Source: Rhynchonema sp. JSB1_4
Lineage: Eukaryota > Nematoda > Chromadorea > Monhysterida > Xyalidae
Assembly: GCA_030248065.1 (NCBI GenBank)
Contig: JASAMV010005838.1
Coordinates: 1-64,000, forward strand
Length of the DNA: 64,000 nt
Direction: 5' to 3'
A program made the translations under genes and the position numbers. Below the pieces are notes generated by a model that saw nothing but the letters and a program-made list of their open reading frames with translations, did no database searches and was not told the DNA's origin. The number at the start of each line of letters is the position of its first letter. Position 1 is the stretch's first letter. Positions 22,901 through 37,900 of the stretch are shown piece after piece.

Positions 22901-25900
22901 ACGGGGAGCGCATGTACATTCCAAAATCCTTTGTGAACAAAAAAATGGCTTTCTTCGACTGCCGCTCAAACCCAGGTCCTCCGCCTAATCGGGGCATTGC
23001 TCTACAAGCTGAGCTGCCGAAGTGGCTGCCCTTGGACGCAAAGTTTTTATCGGTGTTAATATTGATGATCGGATTTGTTTCGGTAAAGTGATTTTTTTGG
23101 CATTTTGAATGTTTTGAGCTTCACTGGAATTGTTCGGATTTCAGCCAGCGTGAAACAGGCACAATTATCACAGACTTCAGTGGAGGAAACTTGAACTGTT
23201 GCATCTTCCATCCGGTTTGATCCCGTTACCCATCGTTAATTAAACTGTGGCGAAGCATCATCAATCCATTTTCAAACTAAAATTAAGAGAAAATCATTGC
23301 CAACCTTTTTGAGCGCATCAGCAGTCACGCCACGACAGTCAGTTTTCTTCGAATTGCCGGGTCGCACATCCATCGTCATCATGTCAGGGGGCGGGGGCGG
23401 CGCGGGCGGGGGTGCGGCCCCCATCGGAGGCGGGGGTGGGGCTGGAGGGGGCGCGCCCCCTGACGACGACATTGGGGGTTTGGGGGGTCGACCAGCACCG
23501 ACATTATGGACGGGCGGAGGCGGCGGCGGGGTTTTCGGCCGCAGCGCGCGCGGCGACCGCGGTTCGGACGTTTGACTGTTAATCGAGGGACGACGTTGTA
23601 GACCGCGGTGCTGCGGGACATCCGACTGAGGCGTGGTGTCGTCGAAATTGAACTGTTGACGCTGCAAATGTATTTGGAAATGGTTATGCGTTTGTGGTCA
23701 TACTGTATGTGAGTTCAAACAACTGACACCCATGCGTTATCATGCCCATTCGTCATGATAACAGGGATATATAATTGAGGTTGCACATACATACAGTCGT
23801 TGCAGACGAGTATCACAGGATCATGACTGAACCATAGACTTGCTTGAAACACAAGGAACGGGTTTCAGAACACAAAACAAGTCAACGTTTCAACCCATCA
23901 GCAATACAGTCAGCGGAATATAATGGAATGGCTCGTGTCTAAAGCGTGCCCCTGCGGTGTGGCCGTTCGCTGTGGTGCGGGAGCTGTACGAATCAGGCAA
24001 AAGAATCTGTGAAAGAAGCAAAATTTCCCACTTCTATGTACCTGAAGATCAGGCGAACTGGCAAACGACTTCATCGGTGTCATACTTTCATCATGCACAT
24101 CCACCGGTGCGTCGTAGCTCCTCGGTAATCCACCACCACTTTGAGGAGTCGGCGGTTTTGGCGCCTGACGATAGACGGCTTGCGAATGCGAGGACATTTG
24201 TTGCTTCTGAAAACAACCGGTGTTGCGTCATGATGTTTCATTTTTTTGCATCATTTACTTTGAACTTTTACAAAAAATAGAAAAATTATAAAAAGATGTC
24301 CGAAAACGCACCTTTCGTTTCATATCAGCGACGGACGTGTACTTTCGATGTCCGTTTGCGTACGGCGTACTCGCGGAATGAGGCGGTGGCATCGGGGACA
24401 TTGTGTCGTCCTGTGAAACATCACACGCTCAGAACTATAGTTCTTAGTGACCAATTTCAAATTCAAATTTCAAATTTCCCGCCAATTCTTACCTGATCCA
24501 AACTGCCCTGTCGTGCCATCAACTGTTCCAGTTCACTGGCGGATATGCGACGCGACTGGGATCGAGATCGGATCGAAGCCACTTTATGGTCACCCTGTGT
24601 GGTTAAATGATACATTCAATGTTCAATGTATAAACATAGCGCGCGTGCATAAACATACCGCAATATCTGAGCGGGGTAGCTAAATTGCTATCGCTTTTTC
24701 TGCGTCATACACTCGCACGCAGATCCGCAGCTAACGTTTCTGTTACTTGTAGCTTCTCGCTCAGATACCTGGTGATCTCAATCCTATACTCAAACAACAT
24801 GTTCTATGCTACAACACATGACATGGATATTATAGTGTATAACCATACCTGCTGATGACCGCCCAGCCTATACATGTCGTGGGGCAGATGGTCCATGGAT
24901 TTGGCAGGCATCAGCTGCACCATTGAGTGGGCAGAGTCCGGGTGGTGAGTGGATAGAGCTTGCTGACCGCTGGTGTTGGCGTACACTTGGCCTGAAATTG
25001 AAAGGGAAGGAGGTTACTCAAGAGGCTGTTGATGAACTTTTTGACAATATTGACACTTCAAGCTCATTACAATGATGACTTCATGCGTTTGTACATCGCA
25101 CAGAATTTTGCAAAAATTTTACATGCTTTTTCCATGGTGATCAAACACGTTTATCAATATCATTCTTTTGTCATGATTTGGAAAAATCAAGCTCGAAAAT
25201 CCTCTCACAAAAAATGAATTGCAGGGTTTCAGGGGTAGGGTGTCTGATAGTTGAAAACAGGGGATACAGTGGGTGAAGTCCATGAACTAAAAGTGAGCAA
25301 ACTCCACGAGAGGAGAACCACGCGCGACAAAAATCTATCGCGTGCAAGCAGGCAGGCAGCAAGAGTTGAAAAAAATATTTGGAAAATTCTCGCGCTTTTC
25401 GCGCCGTTTTCCTGACGTACGCACGCACCATCATTGTATCTGCTCATCGTTTGCGTATATTGGCGACCTCTGGCCGTAGATAGTGAAGTGCTCGGGTGTC
25501 GTTGAGGTGGCAGCGGCGGGACGAGACTGCGTGCTGCAATAGACCACAGACACGCGTAGTGATAGATTTGATGATGTTTCATAGGTTGGTATAGAGTGGT
25601 TTCAGATATGGAGGATTCATAATAGATGACTGCGGTTTCGAAAAAAGCTTTTCCGACTGCATGAAATGAGTTCTTGTTTGTGGAGTTTGAAAGTGAAAAA
25701 TTGGGGATATAGATTTTTGGGGTTCACACACGCGGGGAAGTTCTGGAAATTCTGAGCGGGAAACGCGGAAATGCGGAAAAAACGTAGCGCGCCGCGTCAC
25801 AGAAACAAATCAGAAATCGATACAAATTATCATCAGTAGCAGTTTCTATGTTTGGTGTTCGTGAAACAGCTTGTTGCCAGTGATACAGATAATATCATAT

Positions 25901-28900
25901 CCCACAGTTTAGGTGTCCGCAAAAAACTCAGCAAATAATGATCGGCAAAATGAAAAGCAGCTTCTAAAACAGTAGAGCAAAGAGCACCAAAGCGTGCGTG
26001 TGTGTGAAACATCAGCACAAAAAAACATACCCCTCTGCTGCGGCAGCCGGCTTGGCATCGTGCCAAAATGCACATTCCCACTGTTCGGTGCCTGCTGGGG
26101 TCCACGTTGCTGTGCGTGCGCTGAGATATCGGGATCGATTGTGATCACCTTCAGCGAAATCGTATCGCCCGATATTTGGATCAGTTGCACCACACGGTCG
26201 TGGTTCGCACAACGCACGTCAACGCTGTTGATCTGCATGAATGGGTTGGGTGATGTTTCAATTTGGTTTTTTTGGGCTGAGAAATGCACAGCCCCCCGTT
26301 TTTTCAGCATGTCGCAAAAATTGTTGGTGGTGCACCATGTCAACGTCAGTGCACGTGTATATCTTTCGTCTGTGCTGTCCAAACCTATTATTGTGACAAT
26401 ATAAAGAGGATCAAGCACAAATGTGTCATCATTCAGCTCCATGTAACTCAGAAGCCAACAGGTTCGAGACCAAACTGTCGTTTATAATAAAGACGATTTC
26501 ACCACGATAAGGGTAGACTTTCTTTATTTCTAAACAAAAATAAGTATAAATCTGAACACAGCAATGTAGCAGAAACGCACCTCGAGCAAAAAGTCACCGG
26601 GTTTGAGGCCAGCTTTCATTGCCATTCCGTTCATATCGACGCCTTCGAAGAACTGCAGCGCCGGCACAGCGTGTGAGGGCTCGAACTGGACACCGGGCTC
26701 CATTTCTTAAAAAAATATTTATTTTGGTTAATTTGAAAATTTTTTTGTTATATTTACTGATAATCTGGAGAAAAATGCAGCAGAAATGGAGAAAAACCAA
26801 CTTTTCGCGCCTCGCAGAATAAAGCCGAAGCCTTTTGGACCGCGCGGGATGACTAGGATACGTGGAATATTCACACTGAAAAAGCAGCGATAATGTTTTA
26901 TCCACAAGAAACAATAAAATTGAAAAAATAAAACAAAAAAAACGCACTCGTTGCCAACAAGAGCAGCGGGATGCGGAGGTGGCTGAGGAGTGCCCAGGCC
27001 ACCACCGGACCCGTTGGAGTCCCGCCTCGTCAGTGTGCCATTGTAATGCGATCGGCTGTGGTCAGCAAAACCGTCAGACATCGTCACTGACTTGCGCAGA
27101 CCGTTTGAATGCACCAATGATGTGGATTGGTAATGGGTGGATGGACCTGGGACGCAAAGAGAGAGAGGTTATTTTATTGTTGATTGTTATAATTTGGGCA
27201 CACAGCTGATACAGATTCTGCGAATAAACAATGTGAGTTTGGTTTCCTGCAATGGGGACCTGGGTTCGAATTCCTGTCCAAGACAACATTTTTGTTCACA
27301 ATGTACTACACGCGCTCACCCTTACCAGTTACTCACGGTTTCAAGTTGACAGCATTAAGCATTTTGAGCTTCGGTAGTACCGATAGCATCAGAGACAATC
27401 GAGTCTCAAATATATGTATAATTTGAATTCGACAGGCATGATAACAAGGGTAAGAATGCTCTCCTATATGTGTAACTAAGCTGGAAACCGATCAGAAAGG
27501 CTGCCTACTCTACCTAGTACCAAGAAGTGCACCCGATTTAAAATCAGGTCTAGTGAAGTGGCACTTTTAGTTTGAAGTGCACCTGACACGTAAATGGTCT
27601 CACATAAATCCCCCCGTGCCCATATCCACCATCACCCACCATTTCCATTCATCATCACCATCGGACTGTGCGTGCCCCTCGTTGCCTGATAATGTGATCC
27701 GTTCTGGGCAACTGCGGAGCCATTGAGCAGACTTGAGCCGACCGATGCCAAACTGGATTGACTGATGGATCGGGTACGATTCAGCGTGGACGCGGCGTAG
27801 TTGGACACCGAGGTGCTGCGCGACATTCGACGTTTGCTGTTGTACCGCGGTGCACCGCGGTAGGGCACTGCAACATTGGAAGGGGTTAAGTAGCTTAGTG
27901 CAAGTCCAGCGCCGACAACATCAAAATTGGCTCATGTACGATTTTTAGGTCACGATGCAATCTGATGCATTCGCACTGATGATGACCCGGTGCGCCACCC
28001 GTCTGTGAAGACAGGTCAAACCAAAAAAACGCACTCCACAACCGAGTATCACCACATGATGCGTACTGCAGTAAGTTGAGATTGAGAACCTAAAACTGCC
28101 GGTGACTGCTGACAAACGATAGTTCACTCTAAAGAAGATGGACTGTACATATCCCAGAGTGAAAATAAAGCAAGATAACACCATTCGCTAACCAATTTGC
28201 GACGGATCGTGTGTTCGCAGAATCTCAGCGACCTGTGGATTGCCGACAATCACAGCGACGTGATAGGGGTTCTGATTCTGATTGTTGCACACCGTTGGGT
28301 CGGCACCGCGGAATAACAGCACCTGCAATTTGGGGATAATTATAATTGCATTTATGATTTTTTTTTCATTTTTAAATAATATGTCTGAATATGATCCATG
28401 CAGGTGAAACTGAGGAGAAAGAAGGACTTTATACAGTTTGCCAAAGTACCGCTATCATATGAAATACGATTGGGTTTGAACGACATAGTATCTCCAAAGT
28501 GTGATGCCAACTTGTATCTTTCATATTGGTCTTTGGAGACGGTCTAAGCATCTTCTGAACACATTTTTTTTAACCTGCAGTTCTGTCCATGCCCAACCCT
28601 CACCCACACCCATACCCATTCCCACCAACCCAACACAGACCCTAACTCACCCTAGCGCAAGTGTCCCTATTGTTCACCGAGCAGACATGTAATGGGGTGT
28701 TGCCATTGATGTTCTGTGCGTTCATGTCAGCGCCGTAATACAGCAGATGTTCCAAATGTTTGGTCAGGCCGTTCTTGCACGCCTGGAAATGGGTTGAGAG
28801 TTTGTGTCATTTTCAATATCGGAAAAATAAACTGGCTTCATGCCTATTTTATTGTGACATAATTAGCACCGGGCATTTCCTGCTAATTGTTAGGTCGTCA

Positions 28901-31900
28901 ACACAAATCGTCAACTTCGGTCGTCAACTCAAGCAGAACTGAATGTGCGCGGGATACATGCGGCTTTAGGGCTGAGTTTACGATACTAGTGGGCGATGTG
29001 TATATAAGACATGAATGCATATAAAGCTGGAGTTATACTTGTCCATTTTGGGCTTGTAGAAAATGAGGACAAATTTTTGTTTCAATTATATTTTGTGATA
29101 GCGTTGGAGCACTACTACAAAAAAAAAAAAAAAAAAAAAAAGTGGGCGATGTGCATATAAGCCGCAATTTTCGGTCACAAAAATAATGTTCACCTTGTTG
29201 GAATATTTAGCGCGAACTCTGCAAACTAAAGTGTCCCTCACTACAGAGCGTCACTGTAGGAGAGCTGTGGGGAAACAGAGTCAAGTCTACGAAAGTTGCT
29301 TGGAAAAATTCCTTGAATACAAATAAAGTTATGTGCCAAAATTAGTCTCAGCAGAAACTAAAAATAACTAAAATTAGCATACATTAAAATTCGATATTTA
29401 TCCAGCATACCTGATGTATTTCCTGATTTCCATGCATGTCCGTGGTGCCGAGCTGTGCAAAGTCGCGCAGTAGCATTTCGGCCGTATCGGCACTGGTGTT
29501 GGCTTGCAGCATGCAGTAGTAGAGCGGGGTCAGGCCTGGGCGGGGACAAGCAGTTGTTTTGGAATGCATAACTCTCTTTAACTGTCAGGTTCAGAAGTTG
29601 TTGCGACGTTTCAGGCCAGGTCCGACCTCTCCAGGCCCAGTTTTTCAGGCCCGGCCAATTCAGACCCAGCATATTTGACCTATTTATAGGCTTAGGCTTC
29701 AGTCGGGCCTGAATCGGCCGGACCTCAATGGCCGGGCTTGAACCTGTGCCCCGGGACTGAATCGTCGCAAAATAATATTCGGTGGTTCTTAGACCCTCAC
29801 ATCCACAGAATTCACCAAATAAAGACACAAGTAACCCTCCAACCAACCAAGAGGATCCTTGCTATTTGGACTTGCGCCCAGTTCAAGCAGTGTCTTCACG
29901 TTGGCGTGCGTGTCGCAGAACACCGCCTTGTGCAGAGCCGTTTGACCCTCGAGGTTACGGTAGTCCAAATGTGCGCCACCGGCCACCAGCGTCATCATAA
30001 CGTCACGTGAGTCGGGCAGACTCGCAGCCACCGTCAGTGGGGTTTCTGGAAAAAAAGCGGGCTGTTTCTATATTTAATTTTTGCTAATCGGTCCATGGTA
30101 GGGGAAAATATTTTCTTGATTTGTAATTTGGTCGGAAAGCCTCAGATCAATTCCAATTGGAAACTACACAGAATATGCAAGTCCGCCAGTTAGACGCCGC
30201 ATACAAGAATTTAAGAGTCGATGATGCTATAGCATATCCTCAAGTCAATCCAGATGTATTCGTACTGACGCTGGCCTAATGCACCGACTAGACTTCAAAT
30301 ATCGAATCATGAAGAATAATTGTTGCACGAATAAAAATAAGCGCAATAAAAACTGCAAAAAAAGTTTAAAAACGAATCATTTACTGACCTCCCCGTTGGT
30401 CGTGAAAGTTGGGATCCAATCCTTGCGTCAATAATTTGTCCACTTTTTCTCGCTGCTGATGTACCACGTATTCCATGAACTTCTTCAGCGAGCTTTTCGA
30501 GTGCAGCTGTTTCAACAGTTTTTCGTCGATTTTCAGCATTTTGTACACGCGTTTCTTGAATTTCAGCTGAAAAATTACCGACACATCACGCACCGTTTTC
30601 TGGATTGTTTTTACATTCAGAAAAAAATGTAACATTTTGTTGACACCAACCTCTAAATATGGTACGCAGTCGTGGAATGGATAGTCACGCAACGGTCGCT
30701 CCTCGAGCAAAAATTTGCCAGCCCGACCGTTACAGGGTGGCAGAAATAGACCATAATTGAATAGTTCCGGTTGGTCCTGCAATGGAAACGCTGATTTTTA
30801 GACACCCTGTATTTTTGAAAATGTTCGGCAGTATATTGGCATGGGCAGTGTTTTTGCGAAAAAACACAGATTTGTCAAATTTTAGAAAAAATTAGGGTTT
30901 GCACGTGACCTGGTTCCCCATAACAGCCAGTTTTATATCTAAAATATGCAAATTTTCAGAGAAAGTAAATGCGTCTAGCGAGCTTTAATGTGACCCGGAA
31001 TACATAATTCGAAACATGAAAGGGAAATTCGCTCACAAAAGGACGTCAGCGCACTAGTTTTCACTTTTGTTCTTTCAGAAACGAAACGAGTAAACAAATT
31101 TTTGCATAATACATCAGCTGCTTATACTAATAACAAAATTTTGTATTCTTTCTGAACTATGTAGTACAGTGTTTTGCTTCAGAGGTTTATACATAGTTTA
31201 CATAGTCAAACAACTGCAGAGTATCTTCGAATTTGCATGCATGCGCCAAAAAAGTACTAAAACAACTTCAAGAAAAGTCAGATAAGATACACCTATGCAT
31301 CAGTAAACAAGCCAACCGTAAACCAGACCAGAAGTGATTGAGTCTCTCAAAAAAGAAATTTGAAAACCCAGCCTACTATAAATAAAATTGAAAAAGTACG
31401 ACAAGCAATATATGTAGCGGCTTGGGCATTTGAAGTACTGGGTATACCATAAATACACAATCCAAAGACACAACACGCGCGCACTTTGTGCAGAAATTAG
31501 ACAGGGTTCAGCAAATTGACAAAACAAGCACAAATCCACGACAAAATAACCAGAAAAAAACGCGTCAATTTGAAACGACAAATCAATGAATATGTACAAT
31601 AAGACAAATTGCGCAGTTTTTGCGCGCCAAAATTGGGTATGACCTGATTAGCCCCGCCCATGTATGCATGGGTGAAGTGCGAGAAAACATTTAGTGCCGA
31701 AAAAACTGAACAGTCAATAAAAAATAATTGACACCAACAAACCGAAGTGCATGCGCCGAAAAAGTTAATCTGTGTTTGTTGAGAAAATGGAGCCAAAAAC
31801 GGGCTCGTGATCTTTTTCCACCCACAACAATGCATAAACATATTGTACGTATGTACAATATTACTTGTGTATGTTATGTCGGTCAAAACTCATAAACGTC

Positions 31901-34900
31901 AAACCGCAATTCTGTTTGGATTAGTGTTGGGTTCAGGCAGTACTATACGTGTTAACTTACAAGAGAAACTTTAGTCCTGGTGACAACCCCCAAAAACGCA
32001 GTGGCGTAATGGAGTGAAGTATACCTACACCTGGGCTTGGTGCACAAACAGGATTACGTATTATGTGCATATCTTGACTTGGGGACTTTACGCAAACATG
32101 GCATATAACATCTAAAGCCGTCATATTTTCAAAATATTGAGCGCGGGGTCTTTGCTGTGCGTTCCACTAAATAATCGTTTTGCACATGTTAAGAAACAAC
32201 AACAACAACAAAAGCACACACACATACTTAACGCGCATAACTTGTGGGATCAAGGGTCTGGGTCCTCATAGAGACCGAATTTTGGAATCTTTCGCGCATG
32301 GACAACAAGGGAGGGGTGGTGACGAAAAACGCGCGCGCGCCAGCGGTTCGGAAATTCGGGCTGCATGCGGGCGTGAGCAAAGTCAAACAAAGGGTTGTGC
32401 ACCAGACATAACCCCACCTCTGGGGACTTGGGGAGAGAATTGCTCAGTGATACACAACATGATTATAAACATGCAATGATGACATTAAAGTTTGGTGTGT
32501 GGGACATTGGGTGGAGTAAATAAAAGGGTACAGACACAAGCAGAGTAAAGATCATGAGCCTGTAATACCAAAGTGTCTGCGGCCACACGAAATACCTGCG
32601 GTTCAAGACCGGGTTAGGTAGACAACGCGTGCCTAACAGCTGATAAGAACAGCAGAATTTTTGTGAATGTTCTGAAACAAAAATGTTGTATACACCAGGA
32701 AGAAGAACTATGTATTCCAGTTTCCAGCAGAGAAAGTTATCGGTACAGATTAAACATTCGTAGTTCGCATGTATGTATACTTTTGCTATGGTATCGAATT
32801 CCAGCATTTTCAAGAACACTAGAGACATCCCAGCGCCTAAAACTATATACATGATGAGGACATTTTCTTTCACTTTCTGAAAGAATTGTGAGGGAAATTG
32901 CAGAGAAAAGAAAATAATAGCAAAAGGCAGCCAGGTACTTGAACCTAACGAGCGACGCACATAAGCACATAAATGACGAAATCACAATGAAAAAGACGTG
33001 AACTGAGGCGCGACTTTACGCACAAAACGTACTAATCATAAATATACAAAGCCAAGATGCCAGTATGAAAACGCCAAACGGGAAAATTACATTTCCAGGT
33101 TGTCGTAAAAAGTCGTTGGATTACCTGTCTGGCAGTAAGGCAATTGTGAAGAAAAAGAAAACAAGTGGAAAACATGCAAAGGAAACTGAACCATACACAA
33201 TATATAAATGCACCCGTTACATCCAGGACTTTTGGCTGATCCATAAACAACGAATTTATGCGGTTTGAGATGAATCATTTGAAATCTCACATGAAAAACG
33301 GGACGGGAACCGCGAAATAATGCTAATAACTCAACACTTTTCGTGATTTTACTCCGCGACCATGTAATGAGAATTGCAGATTTATCGAGGAGCATAACGG
33401 GAGAGAGAGAGACTGCGGATAGAAATTCTATGCAACGTGGAGATAGAGATATCAAGAAATCAATTCTTAATGGCAGATGCGCGAAAAGTAGTAAAAAAGT
33501 GCTGAATTGGAAATTGAAAAATCGATAGAAAAGAAAATAGAGGATTAAAACAGTGGAACCAAAAATTTAAATAGAAGTCGAGTGGGTAGTTTCCTGAGAA
33601 AGTTTGCGAAACCGGATTAAAAAAATCGTAGAAAATCGCCTTTCCATGATCACAGAAATCAATCGATCGATCAATAATCCACGCATCATAACTGCTGCAA
33701 CAACAGAACAAAAGGAGGGCAAGGCCGTTTTCACTCATATTTGACTGACTGCCAAGTAGGTCGATCTTTCAAGCACTGATTTCTATAAAGACTTGTTCAC
33801 AGAATATTGGACGAAGGTCGGACACTTTTACATGAATGTAGGACACTTTGACAGTGTAAAGTCCGATGGAAGTCTGCGTGCTACACCGCAACCACTATCA
33901 TGATCCCCGCACACCGAATACCCGTGCATGAAAAGATAATGGGTGGATTAGAGACACTGTTTCCACAAACGAGTTTTCTTTCGGCATGCGATTTCGGAAA
34001 ACCGCGCCTCTCGCGCAAACACGCCTCACGTGAACAGAATAATAATTTGTACCGTTTTTGATAAATGTTAAATTTGAGTAGCGCATTTAAGGAACGAGAT
34101 AATTATTTGCATACACCGATGCTCTTGTGGACGTGGTTTTTAGTCATTATGTTGAATTCAATCTTTTCGATCGTGCAATTCAACATAAGGAACATTGTGC
34201 TAACGGTGTGTGTTAACCACGTTACAATAAGCCATGTGACACACGCATAATTTTTTCTTCATTGTCTATCTGAAAGGACATATTCCTGGGCACAAGAGGG
34301 TAGCATGATAGTGACCCATCTTGACAGAGCGCCTGACCCAAGCTTCTGAACCGGTCAGAGAGGTCATTTTTGTGTTGCTAATTTCGTTAGTGGGTGTACA
34401 CACACCGAAAAAATGGCAATTTTCCACATCTCATGTGCAATGTAGTCACGTGGCCAGGTGTACCTAGAATGGAGTGGACAATTGCATCCTTCACGTCATA
34501 AAATGTGTGCAGTATGCATTATGCGAAGGTGGGGGTTTTCGGACACGGATTTTTTATGACACAATGTAAAAAAATTGGGAATTCATGCAAGCACAAATGA
34601 CATAGACAGGTAATACCTCGATAGTGGGTATAATGCATTGCGTGTATGCAGGGTTAGGCGAAAATAAAGGCCCGGAAGTGTAGCCGATGGCTAATTCATT
34701 CCAGTCCTAACGCGAAAACATGAAAGTCAAATGATGACCATAACCTTGGGAATCGGGGACGTGACAACAAGTGAAAAATTTGGTAATTTTTAGCGATAAA
34801 ACCCCGATTTTGGGCAAGGCGAGAGAGAACAATAATTAATGAGAAAAAGTAGCTGCATGAGCCCGAACATACTGTATACATATATACGAAAAATCTCCAA

Positions 34901-37900
34901 AAATACCCAAGCGTTCCCTGAAGCCTCCACACATACAGTAAGAGCGTTAGGTGGGTGGGGGCACATGGTCAGATTTGCAAGTCGGATAAGAAGACACACG
35001 TGGTGGGTTGGGTGAGGCTGAGCGCCACAGGGTCCATTTAGGTTGGGCGTCAGAAACAATGCAGATAAATAAAGAGACTAAGAAGCGCAGCGGACAAGCC
35101 TACCAAACCGGCCTGCAAGCATGCATGTCCATTGGGGCTGCTCAATGCCATAACAGCTTTGGCGCCACTGTAGGCGCAGTGTATTACACTTCGGCTGTAC
35201 ATAAATGTACATGAATGCTGGTGGGCACAAAGTGAGTATGTATACGTACGTGTTCTTATAATAATACACCGACGGGTGATGTTATGATACTGCACGTGGA
35301 AGCGCCGTAAGGTGTACAATGGTTCAATCTTGAATGGTACCGTATTGTAGGTTCATGGCACTGCAACGGACAGAAGCGTGCCCAGGTACCCATGACTCTC
35401 AAGTCACTGTGCGAACCGTATACCTACATATACTCAGCTACCTACAAGATAACGAATGTTCCCCAGAATGCAAAGCGAACACCAGGCCATAATTTGAACA
35501 TGCGCCACGGAGTAGGCTGTATGTAGGTAGCATTTGTTTGAGTCTTTCGGAGCCAAGTGACCGTCGTTTCCTAAGGTATACCTTACAAGTGCGTAATGTA
35601 GCCGTATTAGAGTGCGGCACATGATGACACACGAAATCTATCAAACGAACAATTCATAAATTAACTCAATTTGCGACCGAAATTTTGAACAATCAACTAA
35701 AGCGGCCGGGCTTCCGGACCTGTTGAATCTTCACGAAGCAAACTTTCTCGAACCCGGCCCGAACTCAAACTACGCCATACGGCAAACGGGGCCGTTTTGG
35801 TGTATAAACTGGCATACAGTTTAGTGCTCAATAAAGTACCGATTCCTCGGACACGGCGCCTGGAGCGTAAGTTCAGAATAAATGGGAACCACACATGGTT
35901 GCGTGCTAAATTGAGTTCTGGAACGGACGTGTGGCCAATAAAAAGACCAATTTCGTATCACGGTTATGGGCCGGGGTTGGGGGGACTAATCAAGATAGTC
36001 TAAGCCCCCCGGCCTAAGGCCAAACAGGCTGCTGCATATGCTGCCGGCAAAGGTGTAGCCCGGCAAGGCTTTATGGCTCAGAAAAAGAAAAGCAACAACA
36101 ACCACGAACCATGCCAGTTTAAAATACTTTATGCGGAGCGAAAACCGTAAAAACTATACGATTTTACACATCCACACAAACTGGTGGACAGAATCATACG
36201 CGCCGATCACCCACTGAAATATACGCTCATTTCAGCTCATTATTCACAAGGGCAGCTGTCGAAAAAAGTGACCGCACTCGTGGGCGCGGCGAGGTTAAAA
36301 AATGAGAGTACCTGGTGATCTACTACCGGGCATATAGTCGTTTGCAAAACTGGAATTAATCGACAAATTTATGCATTCTGCCTACTTTCACCCATATGTT
36401 CATTTTTAAACTCGACCGCTGGTGATATTTGTTGGACTATATTGTTGAGTGGCTAACCCAAACATATTCACGTCAACGATTAATGGTTTTGAAGATGGGC
36501 GGTGTCGGTGTTCAGTTTTTTGCACGCAACCTAAGCGATGCGAATATAGTTTACCGCGCGTTAAAAAGCTAAAGTGAACTATTGTTTATTACGACACGAT
36601 TATGTACAATGCAGCTTAGAAGGGACGTTCTAAACCAGACCAGCTAATGTCTGGGTTGCCTTGAGGGCTGCATTGAAGCAAGAAATACCAATGTTATTGG
36701 TCAGACGGTAAGGTGCTTTGAGGGCACGCCTTTGCGCAAGACCTTACCGTCAGACCAGCTAAAACTAAAAGCTTATTTGGTATACTTTAGCTTTCGGTGA
36801 TATCGGAGTTCAAAAAACGTAAAAAACAAGAACCCAAACCGGGTATATCTTGTTACGCACCTTTGGAGCCGGAACGCCATAAAATTGGAAACTACATAAA
36901 TCGAGTATAATGCAGTCTGCCCCATGGTACATGCGACGTATATTTCGGTCTTTGGTACTGGTGTACCTTTAGCCAATCAAAGACAAGCCAAACGAAATAC
37001 AAGCTCAAAGAAAGAACGACGAATTAAGCCCCCACAGCCACTCTTGGCACACGTTGGCACCAAAGCTGCTAATGAATTTCCTTAAAGGGCGCATGACACC
37101 ATGAAATTGACGACAAGCATTAAAGGCAGACAGCCGCAATACCCGGAAACATGGAAATTGATACATGCAGCTGCAGGGGTACATAAGCGTGAAAAATGGA
37201 CAAAATGAACAACGAGACACCAACCGGTGGTAAAGTTGCGCAAAACTATTAGCATCTAGAAATTGGTGCAGATAGAATAACACTTGGTATTGGCAGTGTT
37301 TTTCTTTTTGTTGGAACAGGTTGACTTAGAGATTCAACGAAACTAAACTTGAACTTGCTATATGCCTCGATGTTCGATATAATAATCCGCAAAGCGAAAA
37401 AAACAAGAGTTAGAGAGGATTTTGAACTCTCGATGGATTATATAATCGCTCCGCGCGCCTCACCGCCTGTGATTTCATCAGCTGCGTCAAAAATTGCCAA
37501 TATGAACGAAGAAAAACTGGGACAAAAATTATGCGTGTATTATTTCATTAGTTTATTGATAACAATAAATTGTCCTGGATTCAAATCTCGACGGTGTATA
37601 GCGCGTAGGTGCTGGAACAAAATCAACATTGGGAACAAATATTCTGCTGAAATTTTGCGAACGATTTCCAAATCCACACAAACCCCACAGAGCTTCAGGT
37701 ATATACACGAAAGAGACTTGAAAGATTTCACTCATCTTTCTCTCTGTGTGTGTGTTTTGCGAGAGAGATCAGAGGTAATAAACCGAGTAAGTAGGATATT
37801 CAAGTAACATCAGCTGTGCGTAAAAACCACACGAAGAAGAATTATGCGAAATTCGCGCGCGCGCAACTTGTGTACGCGCGTGGATTGCGGATTTTATGCG

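Noticed and set aside
23297..23575. Glycine-rich plus-strand frame
   Set aside because: Shadow of the polyproline Shank exon.
27235..27290. B-box-like GGGTTCGAATTCC
   Set aside because: No matching A box or acceptor stem; not called as a tRNA.
29358..29846. 162-codon minus frame
   Set aside because: Overlaps the ankyrin exon 29411-29535 in another frame and runs into intron; not the coding frame.
37400..37620. tRNA-like phrases (GATTTTGAACTCTCGATGG; GGATTCAAATCTCGACGG)
   Set aside because: Resemble the T-arm and variable side of tRNA, but no full cloverleaf can be formed by eye; at most decayed tRNA-derived sequence.
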